The translations under genes were made by a program, and so were the position numbers. Below the pieces are notes generated by a model. The model had not been told where the DNA came from. It did no database searches and saw only the letters and a list, made by a program, of their open reading frames with translations. Below, piece by piece: positions 31,857-41,406 of a stretch of DNA of 64,000 nucleotides (position 1 is the stretch's first letter; each line of letters begins with the position of its first letter). Location: positions 1 to 64,000 of the forward strand of contig CAWHTX010000018.1 in assembly GCA_963832355.1 (NCBI GenBank), read 5' to 3'. The stretch is from DATFVA01 sp963832355 (GTDB taxonomy: Bacteria; Bacteroidota; Ignavibacteria; Ignavibacteriales; Ignavibacteriaceae).

Positions 31857-32948
31857 ATGGCCAATATCACAAAAAGTGAAGTACTAAGTACCTTAAAGCA
31901 GATAAAAGATATCAATACTGATTTTCTTATCCTTAACTCAATAAAAGCATTCGAGAGCAAGGGGAATAAGTTAAATCTCAGCATTTCTGTGCCCGCAGGT
32001 GTTGAAACCGACAAAATGAAAGATGCATTCACTACCGCAATTACAAAAGAATTCGAAGAAATTAAGAAAGTTGAAGTTAATCTCGAGTCAAAGGGGACTC
32101 CGCAGAAAGAACCAAAACAGGAGACAATTTTACCGGGTGTAAAAAATACAATCGCTGTAGCAAGCGGAAAAGGCGGCGTCGGGAAAAGCACAGTTGCTGT
32201 AAATCTTGCCGTAGCACTCGCCAAGAACGGTGCAAAGGTAGGGATAATCGATGCGGATATATACGGACCAAGTATCCCATTAATGCTCGGTATCAACAAG
32301 AAGCCCCAGATCTTCCAGAGTAGTGAGACCAGGAAAATGATTCCGCTTGTGAACCATGGAATTAAAATTATTTCTATAGGCTTCCTTATCGATGATAACG
32401 CTCCTGTAATATGGAGAGGCCCAATGGCAAGCGGTGCAGTAAAACAGTTCATGACCGATGTTGAGTGGGATGAACTTGATTATCTTGTATTTGATATGCC
32501 ACCCGGTACAGGCGATATCCAGCTTACACTTGTTCAGACAATTCCGCTAACCGGTGCTGTAATAGTTACCACCCCTCAGGAGGTTTCACTTATTGATGCA
32601 CGTAAAGCAGTAAAAATGTTTGGCAGGGTGAATGTGCCTGTACTCGGTATAGTTGAAAATATGAGTTACTTTATTGCACCCGATACCGGTAAAAAATATG
32701 ATATCTTCGGGAGCGGCGGCGGCTCAGCCCTCGCTAATGATGCGGAAGTACCATTTTTGGGCGGCATTCCGATTGATCCCCGTATAAGGATTGGCGGAGA
32801 TAAAGGAATCCCGATCGTTTATGATATGCCCGATTCGGAACAGGCCGATGCTATTCTAAAAATTGCCCGGCTTCTTGAAGAACAGGTGAAAAAAAGGAAC
32901 TCGCAGGCTGATTCAAAAGTTGAAATAATTCTCGACAACGATGACTAA
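31857..32948 (+). CDS. mrp: Mrp/NBP35-family Fe-S carrier ATPase (MIP18 plus ParA-like)
   Basis: A 363-residue protein: N-terminal MIP18/DUF59 domain (about 1-85), then the ATPase with deviant Walker A ASGKGGVGKST, VGIIDADIYGPS, and LVFDMPPGTGDIQLT. Members carry or insert Fe-S clusters. The usual CxxC that follows ENMSYF is replaced by IAPDTG, so both Cys are missing, as I recall for some other Bacteroidota homologues. ATG 31857 is used; an upstream frame from 31812 has no ribosome site. A NifU-type scaffold follows 20 bases later, supporting a role in Fe-S delivery. Confidence 0.93.
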   Translation: MANITKSEVLSTLKQIKDINTDFLILNSIKAFESKGNKLNLSISVPAGVETDKMKDAFTTAITKEFEEIKKVEVNLESKGTPQKEPKQETILPGVKNTIAVASGKGGVGKSTVAVNLAVALAKNGAKVGIIDADIYGPSIPLMLGINKKPQIFQSSETRKMIPLVNHGIKIISIGFLIDDNAPVIWRGPMASGAVKQFMTDVEWDELDYLVFDMPPGTGDIQLTLVQTIPLTGAVIVTTPQEVSLIDARKAVKMFGRVNVPVLGIVENMSYFIAPDTGKKYDIFGSGGGSALANDAEVPFLGGIPIDPRIRIGGDKGIPIVYDMPDSEQADAILKIARLLEEQVKKRNSQADSKVEIILDNDD

Positions 32949-32968
32949 TAATTTAACGCGGGAACTCA

Positions 32969-33199
32969 ATGAAAGAAGAAGTACTCAGGGCGCTGGAACA
33001 AATGAGACCTTTCCTGCAGGCCGACAGCGGCGATGTGGAACTGATTGAGGTCAGTGAAGACGGGATAGTGAAGGTTAAGCTTACCGGTGCGTGTAAAACC
33101 TGCCCAATGTCGGTAATGACTCTTAGGGCAGGCATTGAGAGATCGCTGATGCGTGAAGTACCCGGAATAAGAAGGGTTGAATCGGTCAGTGATATTTGA
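32969..33199 (+). CDS. NifU C-terminal-type Fe-S scaffold protein
   Basis: A 76-residue protein matching the NifU C-terminal (NfuA-type) domain: RPFLQADSGDVELIEV, VKVKLTGACKTCPMSVMTLRAGIE with the CxxC pair that holds a 4Fe-4S cluster between two subunits, then VPGIRRVESV. It lies directly after mrp on the same strand, a recurring pairing that supports joint Fe-S assembly. Confidence 0.93.
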   Translation: MKEEVLRALEQMRPFLQADSGDVELIEVSEDGIVKVKLTGACKTCPMSVMTLRAGIERSLMREVPGIRRVESVSDI

Positions 33200-33256
33200 T
33201 CTCTTCCGCTGAATAAGCTAAATTTTAATAAAGCCGATAAATTTTACTGGGATAAT

Positions 33257-34309
33257 ATGACTGAAAGAAGTACAAGGCGTATCACCCGTATCTCATTATG
33301 GATCGTGGTTTTTGCTTTACTTATTGTCTCAGTCTTCGTTCTATCAGATATAATTCTGCTGATGATCTTCTCCGTTCTGCTGGCTTTTATATTCAATCCT
33401 TTTGTAAGCATGCTTGAAAGAGAAGGATTGAACAGGCTGGCCGCAACACTCGTTGTATTTGGCACAACCAGTCTTCTGCTTTACGTACTGCTTTCCTTTA
33501 TCATTCCAAAATTTGTAATCCAGATGGATCAGCTGATGAAAATGCTGCAGTCATTTTCACTTCATGATCAGCTGGTGCAGTTTGAAGCCGAACTGTACAG
33601 ACTTTTCCCGTTCTTCAGTCCCGGCCAGCTATCGAATAAGTTCGAAGAATTTATCAACAGTCAGTTTATTAATTCTTTCGATACAATCTCTGAACTTGTC
33701 TCGGGCATTGTGTCCGTAGTTCTGATAATGGTGATCATTCCTTTCATCACCTTTTTCCTGGTAAAAGACAGCAGGAAGATTATGAAGAACATCCTTCATA
33801 TGATCCCTAATAATTATTTTGAAATGTCTTACTGGATACTTAAGAAGGTCAGTCTTCAGCTGGGAAGGTTCGTTCGCGCCTGGATCTTTGATGCTACTTT
33901 TGTCGGCACCGTAATGGGCCTCGGTTTATACTTTATCGGCGTGAATAATGCTCTGCCGCTGGGAGTAATAGCCGGACTCGGACACCTTGTTCCCTATTTC
34001 GGACCTGTAATTGGAGGAGTACCTGCCATAATAGTCTCTGTAATTCAAACCGGCGATCTTTCAATGGCACCCTACATTATTGTCCTGATAGCTGCAACAT
34101 ATATGCTTGATAACGGTTTTGTTCAGCCTTATGTATTCAGTAAAAGTGTTGATATGCACCCGATTATTATAATCCTGCTTATTATTGCGGGAAGCCAGTT
34201 GTTTGGAGTGCTGGGAATGCTTCTCGCGGTACCCACTGCTTCAGTAATTAAAACCGCAGCCAAGGAAATCTACTTCGCCCTCAAGAACTACAAAATCGCC
34301 CGCCTATAA
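33257..34309 (+). CDS. AI-2E/PerM-family membrane transporter
   Basis: A 350-residue integral membrane protein with about seven to eight helices (for example residues 16-33, 36-60, 65-90, 155-175, 215-260, 270-300, 315-345), a conserved periplasmic loop in the middle, and family motifs GHLVPYFGPVIGGVPA and LLLAVPTA-type ending (GMLLAVPTASVIK). Relatives export AI-2 or act as Na+/H+ antiporters, so the cargo here is open. It starts 57 bases after the NifU-type gene. Confidence 0.88.
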   Translation: MTERSTRRITRISLWIVVFALLIVSVFVLSDIILLMIFSVLLAFIFNPFVSMLEREGLNRLAATLVVFGTTSLLLYVLLSFIIPKFVIQMDQLMKMLQSFSLHDQLVQFEAELYRLFPFFSPGQLSNKFEEFINSQFINSFDTISELVSGIVSVVLIMVIIPFITFFLVKDSRKIMKNILHMIPNNYFEMSYWILKKVSLQLGRFVRAWIFDATFVGTVMGLGLYFIGVNNALPLGVIAGLGHLVPYFGPVIGGVPAIIVSVIQTGDLSMAPYIIVLIAATYMLDNGFVQPYVFSKSVDMHPIIIILLIIAGSQLFGVLGMLLAVPTASVIKTAAKEIYFALKNYKIARL

Positions 34310-34418
34310 ATCCAAAGCATTCAGTTATTAATCGAAAGGACTACTGTCTTTTTGACCGCAGGGAGAAATCCATAATATTTAGAGAAGTAAGAACAAATCT
34401 GGTGATTAAATCTCCAAC

Positions 34419-35534
34419 CTATTTAAATTGAAAAGCCATTAATAATGGTTGTTGGTCTGCCCTTTGGTATCCGGAGGCATATATTTTTCCATCAGTATCC
34501 CAATAGGCGTTAAAATAGCCGTACTTCCCATTTTCATAATCATACATACGCAGTATTTTTTTACCACTGTTTTTATCAAGTATGATAATATCTCCCACTT
34601 CAAAAAACATCACGTAGTTCTGATAGAATAATGGTTGAAATTGAATGGAGCCCATATCTTGATACGACCAAATGATATTTCCGGTATTAGCATTTAGTGC
34701 GTAGCAGGTTCGGTTAAGAGTTCCGAAATATACTTTATCTTCTGATACTGCCGGAGTTACTTCAATTGGTGCATCTGCAAGGTATGTCCAAATAAGATTT
34801 CCGGTAGATTTATCAAAGCAGTATATGTACCGGTTCGTACTGGTTACATATATATAATTTCGCCACAGGGTAACACCGGAAGAAGATCCCCCAATCTGTG
34901 AATTTTCTTTAATGTAGGGTATTAATACTTCGTAATTGATTTCACCAGTCCTTTTATTTATGCTATATAAATAACCGTCCTTGAAAAAATCAATCCCGGT
35001 GGCAAAATATATCGAACTATCATCTATTTCGGGTTTTCCAGCATTTTTACCATTTATCTGTGTGCTCCAAACAGTATTTCCGGTAAATTTGTCTAAAGCA
35101 CGTACAAGGTCCTGATCAGTTACATACAGGTATAGATCATCAACACCAGGAATTGGTATCCACGAAAATTCTGAATTTTTCCAGATTTCTGTAAGATCAT
35201 TACCTTGTAGTGAATAAAGCTCATCACAGTTATTCGTATAAATCGTATTACCATCTATTACGGGTATTCCGTCGGTACAACCTCCGGTGGCGGCGGTTCT
35301 TACCTCTTTGCCATCTTTACTTACTTTATATAATTCACCTCCTGCACGAATCTGTGTTTTGAATATCAGGTAATTATCGTAAGTGGCAAAACCAGAATTC
35401 GATATTTCACTTAATGGCACTGTCCATAGGAGATGTAGATGCTCGTCGCCTGGGCTGAGCGGATCAGAACAAGAACTAATCAAAGTTATTGTGAATAGAA
35501 TAAGGAAGTATGAAAAAATATGCCTCATTTTCAT
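34419..35534 (-). CDS. PQQ-like beta-propeller lipoprotein
   Basis: A 371-residue lipoprotein: signal peptide with lipobox LISSC (Cys near residue 22), then seven or so beta-propeller blades with recurring tryptophan motifs NTVWSTQI, GNLIWTYLA and GNIIWSYQD and the pattern AL(N/D)xxTGxxxW. This is the pyrrolo-quinoline-quinone-like repeat seen in BamB and in cell-surface binding proteins. No catalytic residues stand out. It lies alone between converging genes, is more AT-rich than its neighbours, and has no operon partner, so acquisition from elsewhere is possible. Confidence 0.8.
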   Translation of the reverse strand: MKMRHIFSYFLILFTITLISSCSDPLSPGDEHLHLLWTVPLSEISNSGFATYDNYLIFKTQIRAGGELYKVSKDGKEVRTAATGGCTDGIPVIDGNTIYTNNCDELYSLQGNDLTEIWKNSEFSWIPIPGVDDLYLYVTDQDLVRALDKFTGNTVWSTQINGKNAGKPEIDDSSIYFATGIDFFKDGYLYSINKRTGEINYEVLIPYIKENSQIGGSSSGVTLWRNYIYVTSTNRYIYCFDKSTGNLIWTYLADAPIEVTPAVSEDKVYFGTLNRTCYALNANTGNIIWSYQDMGSIQFQPLFYQNYVMFFEVGDIIILDKNSGKKILRMYDYENGKYGYFNAYWDTDGKIYASGYQRADQQPLLMAFQFK

Positions 35535-35579
35535 TTATTGATTTTCACACTAAAACGACTGAGAACTAATCCTGTATGT

Positions 35580-36059
35580 TTACCATGGCCGTTCATCTTC
35601 CATTCGTTTTATTCTGTCTGCCTTCTGCTGCATAAGTTGCTGAGTCCATTTATACTGCCTGATCCAGTCATCCACCGCATATTTGATAAGGTAACAGTAA
35701 AGATAAAACGAAAGCAGCGGGATCAGAAGGGCTGCCTCAAATGCAAGTGTGTCCTGGAAAATAAAATATCCGGCAACCAGGGGAAGAGGTACCATTACAA
35801 AATATGTCACCATCCACCCGTATCGTTCTTCATTAATAAGCACGTAAAAAATGTAAGGAGTGAAAATAACTGCAGCAACAATGAAGAAAAGCAGGATGAT
35901 TTTTATGAACAGAACGCCAAAACCCAATCTCGGTATCAGTAAACCGAAGAATAAAAATATTAGATAAGATGTATTAGAAATTCGAAATTCATAATATAGC
36001 AGTTCACGGAGACGATCAACCGATTGAAAATCCTGAATTACCCTCCGATTAAGTATCAT
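35580..36059 (-). CDS. Predicted integral membrane protein
   Basis: A 159-residue protein with four hydrophobic helices (about residues 30-50, 55-80, 90-110 and 115-135) and a basic, glutamine-rich cytoplasmic tail (WTQQLMQQKADRIKRMEDERPW in two parts: the QQ-rich run and the charged end). No named family is recognised. ATG 36059 is chosen because it begins a normal N-terminus; the frame extends to 36107. It is downstream of moxR on the same strand with a repeat between them. Confidence 0.5.
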   Translation of the reverse strand: MILNRRVIQDFQSVDRLRELLYYEFRISNTSYLIFLFFGLLIPRLGFGVLFIKIILLFFIVAAVIFTPYIFYVLINEERYGWMVTYFVMVPLPLVAGYFIFQDTLAFEAALLIPLLSFYLYCYLIKYAVDDWIRQYKWTQQLMQQKADRIKRMEDERPW

Positions 36060-36162
36060 TCGAAAACCCTTCCGAATTCTGACTACCCTGCCCCGGAACA
36101 ATTGCAAACTAAATTAAATTATGCTAACTGGCAAGAAAGGATATTGTAAATTCGGATATAAT

Positions 36163-36215
36163 AGTCATCTCGATGCTGTCTGCCGACAGGCAGGCACCTG
36201 GAGAAATCCTGGTAA
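36163..36215. repeat. REP-like intergenic palindromic element
   Basis: GTCATCTCGATG, then CTGTCTGCCGACAGGCAG (36176-36193), a near-perfect palindrome, then GGAGAAATCCTGG. This structure resembles dispersed TCATCTCGA...GGAGAnATC elements I have seen in Bacteroidota intergenic DNA. It lies between moxR and the membrane-protein gene. Only one copy is in the window. Confidence 0.45.
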
Positions 36216-36221
36216 AGCAGA

Positions 36222-37217
36222 TTAATCGAGTTCTTTGACGAGTTTTTGGATGACATCGGTGGAACTGATGCCGTCGGCTTCAGCGCTGAAGTTCGTTATA
36301 ATACGATGGCGCAGAACAGGCGTCATAGCGAACTTGACATCATCAATATTGGGTGTGTACCTGCCGTTCATAACAGCGCGGGTTTTGGCTGCCATGATGA
36401 GGTATTGTGAGGCTCGTGGTCCTGCACCCCATGTAATCCAGTCCTTTATGAACTGAGGGGATGAACCATTAGTGGGACGTGTAAGGTTAGCAGCTTTTAC
36501 AGCAAACTCTGTAACGTTATCTGAAACAGGAACTCTTCTTACGAGATCCTGAAACTGTATGATCTCATCTGCAGCGACAACTTTAGTCAGCTCAGCTTTA
36601 TATTCGCTTGTAGTAGTCTGAACAATTTTCTTTTCCTCTTCAAATGAAGGATAATCAAGCCACAGGTTGAACATGAACCTGTCGAGCTGTGCTTCAGGCA
36701 GCGGGTATGTTCCCTCCTGCTCAATAGGGTTCTGGGTTGCAAGCACAAAGAAAGGTTCAGATAGTACCTTTGTAACTCCGGCAGTAGTTACCCTGTGCTC
36801 CTGCATCGCTTCAAGCAGAGCAGCCTGGGTTTTAGGAGGGGTTCTGTTGATCTCATCGGCTAGGATAACATTGGCGAAAATAGGACCTTCAACAAAACGG
36901 AAATTTCTTTTTCGTGAAACGGGATCTTCCTCTACCAGCTCTGTTCCTGTGATATCACCGGGCATAAGATCGGGAGTAAACTGAATACGGCTGAACTTAA
37001 GGTCCATTACTTCGGCGAGTGTTTTAATGAGAAGAGTTTTTGCCAGTCCCGGCACTCCAACAAGCAGACAATGCCCGCGTGAAAGAAGAGAGATAAGCAA
37101 CTGATCGATGATCTCTTCCTGTCCTATAATTATTTTGGCAATTTCCTGCTTTGTCTTTGCAACCTTTTCGTTCAGCTTCTCGACCAGCTGAACATCGCCA
37201 TCGCTGGTTTCTTTCAA
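36222..37217 (-). CDS. MoxR-family AAA ATPase
   Basis: A 331-residue AAA+ ATPase: Walker A GVPGLAKTLL, Walker B VILADEINRTPP, the sensor stretch VLATQNPIEQEGTYPLPEAQLDRF and a C-terminal lid (RASQYLIMAAKTRAVM). MoxR proteins act as chaperones, often with a von-Willebrand-type partner. The first residues (MKETSDGDVQLVEKLNEKVAK) are a charged helix. No such partner gene is adjacent; instead it follows surA by 20 bases, so it may serve the same envelope-folding operon. Confidence 0.92.
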   Translation of the reverse strand: MKETSDGDVQLVEKLNEKVAKTKQEIAKIIIGQEEIIDQLLISLLSRGHCLLVGVPGLAKTLLIKTLAEVMDLKFSRIQFTPDLMPGDITGTELVEEDPVSRKRNFRFVEGPIFANVILADEINRTPPKTQAALLEAMQEHRVTTAGVTKVLSEPFFVLATQNPIEQEGTYPLPEAQLDRFMFNLWLDYPSFEEEKKIVQTTTSEYKAELTKVVAADEIIQFQDLVRRVPVSDNVTEFAVKAANLTRPTNGSSPQFIKDWITWGAGPRASQYLIMAAKTRAVMNGRYTPNIDDVKFAMTPVLRHRIITNFSAEADGISSTDVIQKLVKELD

Positions 37218-37237
37218 ATCCAGTTCCTCTTTAATTT

Positions 37238-38509
37238 TTATAATCTTATATCGTAATAGATCTTGCTCTTAAGTTCTTCAATCCATGCCTGGTACTTCTG
37301 CTGCCGTTTATACTCATCCGCAAGCTTTTTAATATCAGCATAATCCTTGTTTAAATCGGGAGCATGCTGAACAGTCCTTTCCTTAAGGTAAATTATATGA
37401 TACCCGTAATTACCGGCTGAGTATTCATATCTTTTAGGAAAGCTTATATCACCCGGTTTAAGTTTTGAAATGGCATCAAGCACACTTTTATCGAGCTGAT
37501 TAATGTAGAAGGTTCCGAGTTCGCCTCCAAAAGGAGCTGTATCCTGGTCTTCACTGTATTTCTTCGCATAATAAGCAAAGGTACTGTCGCCGTTAACAAT
37601 ACTGTCCCTCACTGCAGAAAGGAAATCTATAGTTTTAATATCAGCATCCTCATCCGTTTTTATCTTTATAAGGATATGTCTGGCATGAATAGATTCACCT
37701 CTTTTTTCAATGAGTTGAATGATATGAAACCCGACGGGTGACTCAACTACTCCCGATAATTCACCGGGCTGCAGGGCGAAAGCAGCCGATTCAAACTCCG
37801 GATAAAAAACACCTCTCTTCACGAAACCGAGATCACCGCCATCTTTAGCGCTGCCCGGATCTTCCGAGTATTTCTTTGCCATTTCCGCAAAGTCTGCCCC
37901 GTTCTTTATGGAATCGAGGATTGACTGCGCAAACTGACGTGCCTTCTCTTTAGCTTCGGAAGAGGTTTTAGGTGATCTGAATATATGGGCAATGTCAACC
38001 TTTTCGGGAATTACACCCAGACTGTCTTTAAATTTATTAAAGAACTCCTCAACATCGCGTCTTGTAGCCTCTATATTACCAAAGTTCTTTTCGCGAAGCT
38101 TCTGAACCATGAGGTTCTTCCTTACATCATCACGAAGCTCACGCTTTATCTTTTCTATACTCATGCCATAAACCTGCTCGACCCGTTCTTTTGAACCGTA
38201 CTGCTGAATAAACAGATTTATTTGATAGTCTATCCGCTTATCTACTTCCTCATCGGTAACTTCAATTGAATCGAGATTAGCCTGCGCATATGCAAGCTTC
38301 TCTTCTATCATCGAGTTAAGGGTCTGCCGTTTAAGCTGGGGAGAATCGGGTGAAACACCATACCGGGATGCCAGCATGTTTGTCTGGAAATCCAGCTCAC
38401 TTTCAGTAATAATTTCATTATCAACAACAGCAACAATCTTATCGAGCACCTGCTGCGCATGCATAATGCCGGCTGTAAAAATCAATACTGCCAGGATCTT
38501 AAATTTCAT
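37238..38509 (-). CDS. SurA-like peptidyl-prolyl isomerase
   Basis: A 423-residue periplasmic foldase: signal peptide 1-18 (ending MHAQ), SurA N-terminal chaperone region with LDKIVAVVDNEIITESELD, and two parvulin domains with conserved HIF, ARQFAQSILD, SEDPGSAKDGGDLGFVKRG and FGGELGTF motifs. It would help outer-membrane proteins fold. It starts eight bases after the previous lipoprotein stop, and the preceding gene is a PpiC lipoprotein, so the three form an operon. Confidence 0.9.
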   Translation of the reverse strand: MKFKILAVLIFTAGIMHAQQVLDKIVAVVDNEIITESELDFQTNMLASRYGVSPDSPQLKRQTLNSMIEEKLAYAQANLDSIEVTDEEVDKRIDYQINLFIQQYGSKERVEQVYGMSIEKIKRELRDDVRKNLMVQKLREKNFGNIEATRRDVEEFFNKFKDSLGVIPEKVDIAHIFRSPKTSSEAKEKARQFAQSILDSIKNGADFAEMAKKYSEDPGSAKDGGDLGFVKRGVFYPEFESAAFALQPGELSGVVESPVGFHIIQLIEKRGESIHARHILIKIKTDEDADIKTIDFLSAVRDSIVNGDSTFAYYAKKYSEDQDTAPFGGELGTFYINQLDKSVLDAISKLKPGDISFPKRYEYSAGNYGYHIIYLKERTVQHAPDLNKDYADIKKLADEYKRQQKYQAWIEELKSKIYYDIRL

Positions 38510-38516
38510 TTAACAC

Positions 38517-39365
38517 CTATTTAACTTCTATATCGTTTTTAGAGTATAAATCTTGTACATATTCCTTAATAAACTGTTCCTTCTTCGAGGCAACATACCT
38601 GTCGCGCACAAGATCTTTAATGATTTCAAATGGTGGAATACTGCCTCGTTCATATTTTTCAAGCAGCTGAACTACAAAGTAATTACCTGCGCCGTCATTT
38701 ATCACGATACTGATCTCTCCGGGGAGAAGTTCTCTTATAATACGGACAAGGTTGGCCGGCTGAAGCTCGTACTCATATACAAGCTTTGTATTCTCGATAG
38801 AAACTATATTTGAGTCATTCCCGAACGAATCAGGTGATTTTGGCCACCCGTTGGTGAAAGCCTCATCTCTGAATCCAATTGCCCTGTCTTCGTCATTAAA
38901 CTGAACAAGATTTACGAGAAAAGCATTATGAAAAAGCTTGAAATTATCCCGGTGTTTTTCAAAATAGTCTTTTATTTCAGAAGGCTCAATCGTAAGCTGC
39001 TCATCTTTAAATAGTTTATTTACCAGGAACGTAACTGCAAGTCGTTTTTCAGATTCTTTTTTTACTCGGAGGAATTCATCATTCTTTAGAATTCCGGAAT
39101 TTTCTGCCTCCTGGTAAAGCAGTTCTTCATTTATCCAGTTTCTTACTATTTCATTTCTGTAGAGATTCTTACCGTACCCCGAATCGACCACTGCGGCCAG
39201 GTCATGTTTCGTAAAATACGAATTATTGACCCTGGCTATATATTCTTTTTCAGATGGTTCTTTACTGCAGCCGCTCAAAACGGCTGCAGTAAGAATCAAA
39301 AGAAATAAATTATTGCGAGTCTTTAAAAGCTTCTTCAAGTTTATCGTAATAAAATTGAGGATCAT
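38517..39365 (-). CDS. Lipoprotein related to SurA/PpiC N-terminal region
   Basis: A 282-residue protein with lipobox LSGC (Cys near residue 33). EYIARVNNSYFTKHDLAAVVDSG and VRNWINEELLYQEAENSGI match the N-terminal chaperone part of SurA-type proteins, but a clear parvulin active domain is not visible, so it is probably a chaperone without isomerase activity. The ATG at 39365 lies 56 bases inside the upstream gene; a TTG at 39338 is an alternative start that leaves a shorter signal peptide. Translational coupling to its neighbour is likely. Confidence 0.65.
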   Translation of the reverse strand: MILNFITINLKKLLKTRNNLFLLILTAAVLSGCSKEPSEKEYIARVNNSYFTKHDLAAVVDSGYGKNLYRNEIVRNWINEELLYQEAENSGILKNDEFLRVKKESEKRLAVTFLVNKLFKDEQLTIEPSEIKDYFEKHRDNFKLFHNAFLVNLVQFNDEDRAIGFRDEAFTNGWPKSPDSFGNDSNIVSIENTKLVYEYELQPANLVRIIRELLPGEISIVINDGAGNYFVVQLLEKYERGSIPPFEIIKDLVRDRYVASKKEQFIKEYVQDLYSKNDIEVK

Positions 39366-41292
39366 ATCTCTTTTTCAGGTTATCAAGGTATGCCTGTTCC
39401 AGTCTTTTCGATTCAGCCTCCTGGTAGGCTCCGGATACCTCTGCTTTAGCTTCCTCAAATGTTTTGGGATGCGAAGGATCTTTTTCAATCAGCTTCACGA
39501 TAGCAAAACCGCCGGAAAAAGGAAATGGTTCCGAGTATGTTCCGGGCTCTGAAAGCAGCTCATTAGCTTTTGAAGCAAGTGGTGAAGAATCGACAGCAAC
39601 CAGTCCATAGTTGCCCGCCTTGGGCTTCATATTATTGTGCTCTGTATATTTGGAAGCAAGAGATTCGAAATCAACACCGTTCTGCAGTTCAGAATAATAA
39701 ACATGGATCAGGGAATCACTCTTTGAGAAAATCTCGCTGAAGTTAATTCTGTCCGGCCATACATAATTATCTTTCGTCTTCTGATAATAGTTATACAGTT
39801 TTGAACTATCTGCGCCGATCTTACTCCAGACCTCATCATCCTGAAGTTTGAATACATATATGCCGTTACGGTAGTCATCCATCAGCGCAGCAAACTCGGG
39901 ATCAGTTTTATCAAGATCCAGGGCGGCAACACCAAGCAGACTATCGCCAACAACCTGATTTATTGCCGAGTTAAGAATGTTTGAATCAATCAATCTGTTC
40001 ATAAACTGACGGTCTGAATTCATTCTTTCGATTGCTGTCTGTACATTGATCGTATCCACCTTGTTATAAGTAACCAGAGGCTGACTCTTTAGTTCATCAT
40101 AATTTCTAATCTGGCTGCCCACTCTCACTGAATCAGCATTCTTAAGTACTTCGGCAAGTACCTTTTCATTTAAATGGAAGCCGTATTTATCTTTCAGATT
40201 ATCTACAAGAGAATCGTACTCAGCCTGGTACCTCGTCTGTTTGAATATCTTTTCAAGCTCCTCCTTATCCTGCTCAAAGGTTGGATAAGGTTTCTGATCA
40301 GTTAATTTTATTATATGGTAGCCGAAATTTGTTCTGATCACGTCTGATATTTCACCCGGCTTAAGGTTAAATGCAGTCTCATCAAACTCCTTAACCATCA
40401 TACGTCTACCAAAGAAACCAAGATCGCCTCCGTTCTTTGCGGATCCAGAATCATCAGAATATTCTTTTGCCAGTTCTGCAAAATCAGCACCGGCCTTCAG
40501 CTTCTGCATAACAGTATCGATTCTTGCTCTTGCATAAGCTGTGTCAACCTGTCCATTTGGACCATTAAAACTAACAAGGATATGACTGGCCCTGATCTGG
40601 GGAATTCGTTCTCTTTTATCGGTTACTTTTATAAGATGATATCCATAACGTGTATGGACCACTGAAGGATAAACGCTATCAACAGGCGTAGCATAAGCGG
40701 CATCTTCAAATTCAGGAGGCAGGAGTCCTGCGGTTACATAATAAATATCGCCGCCGATATTTTTGGAATAATTATCATCCGAATATTTCTTAACCATATC
40801 GGAGAAGTTTGCACCATGCTGAATACTGTCAAGTATAGCAAGCGCAAGTTCCTTTGCAGCCTCATCTCCGTTTGAATCCGGCCTTATCATAAGGTGGCTG
40901 ACCCGAAGCTCATATTTTCTTTTATCGTAAAGGTTCTTTAATCCCGGCTCCAGTATTTGCTTTTCCAGGATATAGGAAACTCCTACTTTCTTCTCGTAAT
41001 CCTTGAGCTCCTGGTTCAGTTCCGGATCTGAATCAAATCCACGTACATACGCATCTCTGAGCTTCATTCTGAAATTAACATATAAATCGAGGAAGTTTTT
41101 CAACTGGGAAAGACTGTCATCCTTTGCGTCTTCATAACTGCCTGTATTTTTAGTATACATTTTTTCGAATTCATTCATTTTAATCTGTTCGTCATCGAAT
41201 TTTGCTACTACGATATCAGCATGTTTTGGTGCACAGGAACTGAGAAGAAGGGAAGCCAAAACAAAAAAAGGTAATACGACCCTGCGGAACAT
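39310..41292 (-). CDS. PpiC-type peptidyl-prolyl isomerase lipoprotein
   Basis: A 660-residue lipoprotein (lipobox LLSSC near residue 20). N-terminal helical segment (NEFEKMYTKNTGSYE), then parvulin domains with SHLMIRPDSNG and SHILVSFNGPNG plus the recurring DDSGSAKNGGDLGFFG, and a long C-terminal region ending in another PpiC-like half (VNFSEIFSKSDSLI). First gene of the four-gene group with the lipoprotein, SurA-like and MoxR genes. It likely assists secreted or outer-membrane proteins, possibly T9SS cargo. Confidence 0.87.
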   Translation of the reverse strand: MFRRVVLPFFVLASLLLSSCAPKHADIVVAKFDDEQIKMNEFEKMYTKNTGSYEDAKDDSLSQLKNFLDLYVNFRMKLRDAYVRGFDSDPELNQELKDYEKKVGVSYILEKQILEPGLKNLYDKRKYELRVSHLMIRPDSNGDEAAKELALAILDSIQHGANFSDMVKKYSDDNYSKNIGGDIYYVTAGLLPPEFEDAAYATPVDSVYPSVVHTRYGYHLIKVTDKRERIPQIRASHILVSFNGPNGQVDTAYARARIDTVMQKLKAGADFAELAKEYSDDSGSAKNGGDLGFFGRRMMVKEFDETAFNLKPGEISDVIRTNFGYHIIKLTDQKPYPTFEQDKEELEKIFKQTRYQAEYDSLVDNLKDKYGFHLNEKVLAEVLKNADSVRVGSQIRNYDELKSQPLVTYNKVDTINVQTAIERMNSDRQFMNRLIDSNILNSAINQVVGDSLLGVAALDLDKTDPEFAALMDDYRNGIYVFKLQDDEVWSKIGADSSKLYNYYQKTKDNYVWPDRINFSEIFSKSDSLIHVYYSELQNGVDFESLASKYTEHNNMKPKAGNYGLVAVDSSPLASKANELLSEPGTYSEPFPFSGGFAIVKLIEKDPSHPKTFEEAKAEVSGAYQEAESKRLEQAYLDNLKKRYDPQFYYDKLEEAFKDSQ

Positions 41293-41406
41293 TGAGTGAT
41301 TCTCCTTATTTTAAGTTTTTTACATTTTAGCCAGCAATTTTATCTATAGATGGCCTGAAAATCAAGGTAAACCGGTATGGTTACCCTTCCTTCCAGGCCT
41401 GAAAAT

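Noticed and set aside
34419..35534. BamB assignment of the beta-propeller lipoprotein
   Set aside because: It has the propeller repeats but no neighbouring Bam gene, so the specific function is not supported.
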